From an uncultured cyanobacterium (GTDB taxonomy: Bacteria > Cyanobacteriota > Vampirovibrionia > Gastranaerophilales > Gastranaerophilaceae), in the NCBI GenBank assembly GCA_947073895.1, contig CAMTNN010000003.1:1-24202 (forward strand): a stretch of DNA of 24,202 nucleotides, written 5' to 3'. This document shows, one piece after another, positions 22,572 to 24,202 of the stretch. The translations under genes were made by a program, and so were the position numbers. Each line of letters opens with the position of its first letter. The first letter of the stretch is position 1. The notes beneath the pieces were generated by a model. That model ran no database searches and was not told the DNA's origin. It saw only the letters and a program-made list of their open reading frames with translations.

Positions 22572-23423
22572 ATGACAAAAGTTTTTGGATTTATAAAAAG
22601 TAGTTTGCAATTTTTAAAAATAATATCAGTTTTTTTAATGCTTATGCTTCTTTTATATTGGATTAAAGATTTAGCTGCTTTAAATTGGGGTTGGATTGAT
22701 TTTTTTGCCCCTGTGCTTAGTTTTTTTATTGGTGCAGGTGCTCTTATTTCTGATTCTTCATTTGATTTGTGGGGTGCATCATTCGAACATAAATACTTCT
22801 TTGCACTGATTATATTAATAGTATTATATTACATTATTCATTTCGCTTATATTGGTACTGAAACATTGGAAGAAGCTTGTAATGAAGGACATAAAGTTAT
22901 TAAAAGAATGGAAGAAAAGAAATTTAATGATTCTTTAAAACAAGCTCATATTGACGAACAGACTGCAATTAAAAAGTATCGTATATATGTTGGAACTAAT
23001 GTGAAAAAGAAATTTTCTCATCTTGATTGCAATGTTAATTTAGAAGAGCAGAATAATGTTATGAATAAATTTTTGATGGAAAAATTAATGACCACTCCAT
23101 CTGTATATGAAGGCGGTTTTATATATTCGTTCAGTGACTTTAATTCTATAGATAATGTTTTGGAAGTATTTTTTAAGCTTTTAAATTCAAATGCATCTTT
23201 AGATTATACTATTTGTGTACAAATTTGTGCGGGTAATCCGGAAGCGGAAAAAGCTCAATTAAAATCTCTGATCGATTTAAAGTTCGAAAATAAAATAAGT
23301 ATGATGTCTGATACTGCTTTTAGGTATAAATTTAATAAATCACACAGATATGGAACTTCTCAATTAGGAATGTTCCAGAAGGGTAATGATACAGTGGAGG
23401 CTCATGAATTTATCGTAATTTAA
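22572..23423 (+). CDS. Membrane protein with possible degenerate cyclase-like domain
   Basis: A 283-residue protein not recognised by name. Three hydrophobic helices (about 14-31, 41-59, 75-94) are followed by a charged helical stretch (96-130, EEACNEGHKVIKRMEEKKFN) and a soluble domain (about 130-283). That domain runs KYRIYVGTNVKKKF, YEGGFIYSFSDFNSIDNVLE, YTICVQICAGNPEAEKAQLK, ENKISMMSDTAFRYKF, then SQLGMFQKGNDTVEAHEFIV. The order of strand-helix blocks recalls class III nucleotide cyclases, but the metal-binding aspartates are not apparent, so it would be inactive. GGGAG precedes the ATG, which lies 1 base after the panC stop; it is probably part of the pan operon. Confidence 0.65.
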   Translation: MTKVFGFIKSSLQFLKIISVFLMLMLLLYWIKDLAALNWGWIDFFAPVLSFFIGAGALISDSSFDLWGASFEHKYFFALIILIVLYYIIHFAYIGTETLEEACNEGHKVIKRMEEKKFNDSLKQAHIDEQTAIKKYRIYVGTNVKKKFSHLDCNVNLEEQNNVMNKFLMEKLMTTPSVYEGGFIYSFSDFNSIDNVLEVFFKLLNSNASLDYTICVQICAGNPEAEKAQLKSLIDLKFENKISMMSDTAFRYKFNKSHRYGTSQLGMFQKGNDTVEAHEFIVI

Positions 23424-23471
23424 TTATGTTTGCGGTAAAATTATAGACAGACAAATGGAGGAGTATAAAAT

Positions 23472-24202
23472 ATGAGATATGATGCCGGTGAAGTTATAAC
23501 CGCAATGGTTACGCCATTTAACGAAAAAAGAGAAGTTGATTATGAAAAAGTCGAAGCTTTAGCGCACCAACTTGTCAATACAGGTTCTGATGCTGTATTG
23601 GTAACAGGAACAACCGGTGAATCTCCTACATTATCTTTTGAAGAAGAACTTGAAATTTTGGCAAGCGCAAAGCGTGCTGTAAGAAATCAAGGTAAGGTTA
23701 TTATGGGTGCAGGTTCTAATTCAACAGAAACTGCTATTAAGACTGCAAAAGCCGCTGAAAAAGAAGGCGCAGATGCGATTCTTTCAGTTGTTCCTTATTA
23801 TAACAAGCCTTCTCAAGCTGGTATGATAGAGCATTTTTCAGCAATAGCGGAAGCTGTGAATTTACCTGTTATTTTATATAATATTCCTTCAAGAACAGGT
23901 GTTAATATGTCTGTTGAGACGGTTAAAACACTTGCAAGAAAATATGAAAATATTGTAGCTTTGAAACAAAGCTTTGGTGATATGGATATGGTTACAGAAT
24001 TGAAAGCGGGTTGTCCGAAGGATTTTGCAATTTATTCAGGTGATGATAGTTTGACATTGCCAATGTTATCACTAGGAGCTCACGGGGTAATTTCTGTAGC
24101 TTCTCATTTATTTGGCAAAGAGATTAAGTCAATGATTAGAAACTTTAAAACCGGCGATTCTATGACGGCTAAAAATATGCATATGAAACTTTATCCTATA
24201 TT
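23472..24202 (+). CDS. dapA: 4-Hydroxy-tetrahydrodipicolinate synthase, 5' part
   Basis: Condenses pyruvate with aspartate semialdehyde in lysine and meso-diaminopimelate synthesis, feeding peptidoglycan. The visible 243 residues start MRYDAGEVITAMVTPFNEKR and show TGTTGESPTLSFEEEL (Thr47, Thr48), VPYYNKPSQ (Tyr110), LYNIPSRTGVN (Tyr136, Arg141) and the Schiff-base Lys165 in IVALKQSFGDM. These match the E. coli DapA catalytic set, separating it from other NAL-family aldolases. About 50 C-terminal residues lie past the right edge. A perfect GGAGGAG SD is 8 bases before the ATG, the strongest in the window. It is 48 bases from the preceding gene. Confidence 0.93.
   Translation, partial: MRYDAGEVITAMVTPFNEKREVDYEKVEALAHQLVNTGSDAVLVTGTTGESPTLSFEEELEILASAKRAVRNQGKVIMGAGSNSTETAIKTAKAAEKEGADAILSVVPYYNKPSQAGMIEHFSAIAEAVNLPVILYNIPSRTGVNMSVETVKTLARKYENIVALKQSFGDMDMVTELKAGCPKDFAIYSGDDSLTLPMLSLGAHGVISVASHLFGKEIKSMIRNFKTGDSMTAKNMHMKLYPI

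Noticed and set aside
1-24202. CRISPR arrays, tRNA or rRNA genes, transposases, integrases, phage genes
   Set aside because: None was seen on either strand; the only repeats found are the two 80-bp intergenic copies.

Overview
The window is a stretch of AT-rich bacterial chromosome (well under half G+C by eye) with very tight gene packing. Most gene ends overlap or lie within a few bases of the next start, and Shine-Dalgarno (SD) sites of the AGGAG type precede most genes. Gene content (infA-rpmJ-rpsM-rpsK-rpsD block, membrane-anchored YvcK, GH57/DUF3536 enzyme, MntP, several lineage-restricted unknowns) fits an uncultured gut relative of Cyanobacteria, of the Vampirovibrionia/Melainabacteria (Gastranaerophilales) type. 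That placement is an inference from style and content and has not been tested by a tree.

Layout. (1) 1-1741, minus: a ribosomal block infA, rpmJ, rpsM, rpsK, rpsD (rpsD cut by the window edge). Two copies of an ~80-bp repeat sit in the rpmJ-rpsM and rpsM-rpsK spacers. (2) 1742-2047: divergent promoter region. (3) 2048-6048, plus: dnaB, mntP, then a promoter-led unit of a 74-residue unknown ORF, ribF (FMN/FAD synthesis) and an Fmt-like formyltransferase. (4) 6045-12131, minus: one compact apparent operon, sigma factor - gcvPB - miaB - aroC - aroK - aroB, with each junction overlapping or 4 bases apart. Three genes are shikimate-pathway steps. The sigma-70-family gene leads it and its predicted promoter sits right against the start codon. 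(5) 12161-15846, plus: a small exported protein, a large GH57/DUF3536 alpha-glucan enzyme and uracil-DNA glycosylase. (6) 15827-16975, minus: an unrecognised protein with a HEIRH zincin motif. (7) 17021-19163, plus: an inverted repeat over a -10 box, a divergent PxpA/LamB-YcsF protein, and a yvcK gene interrupted by one in-frame TAA. (8) 19336-20745, plus: two adjacent paralogues that share an N-terminal ~95-residue domain with a GNNN-rich segment; the second ends in a LysM-like domain. (9) 20831-24202, plus: panB, panC (pantothenate/CoA precursor), a three-helix membrane protein with a possible degenerate nucleotide-cyclase-like domain, and dapA (lysine/peptidoglycan precursor), cut by the window edge.

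Most of the window is housekeeping: translation, replication, aromatic amino acids, cofactors, cell-wall precursors. The parts not explained by known families are the tandem GNNN/LysM pair, the zincin protein, the cyclase-like membrane protein, the divergent PxpA, and the intergenic repeats. I found no CRISPR array, tRNA, rRNA, insertion sequence or phage gene.
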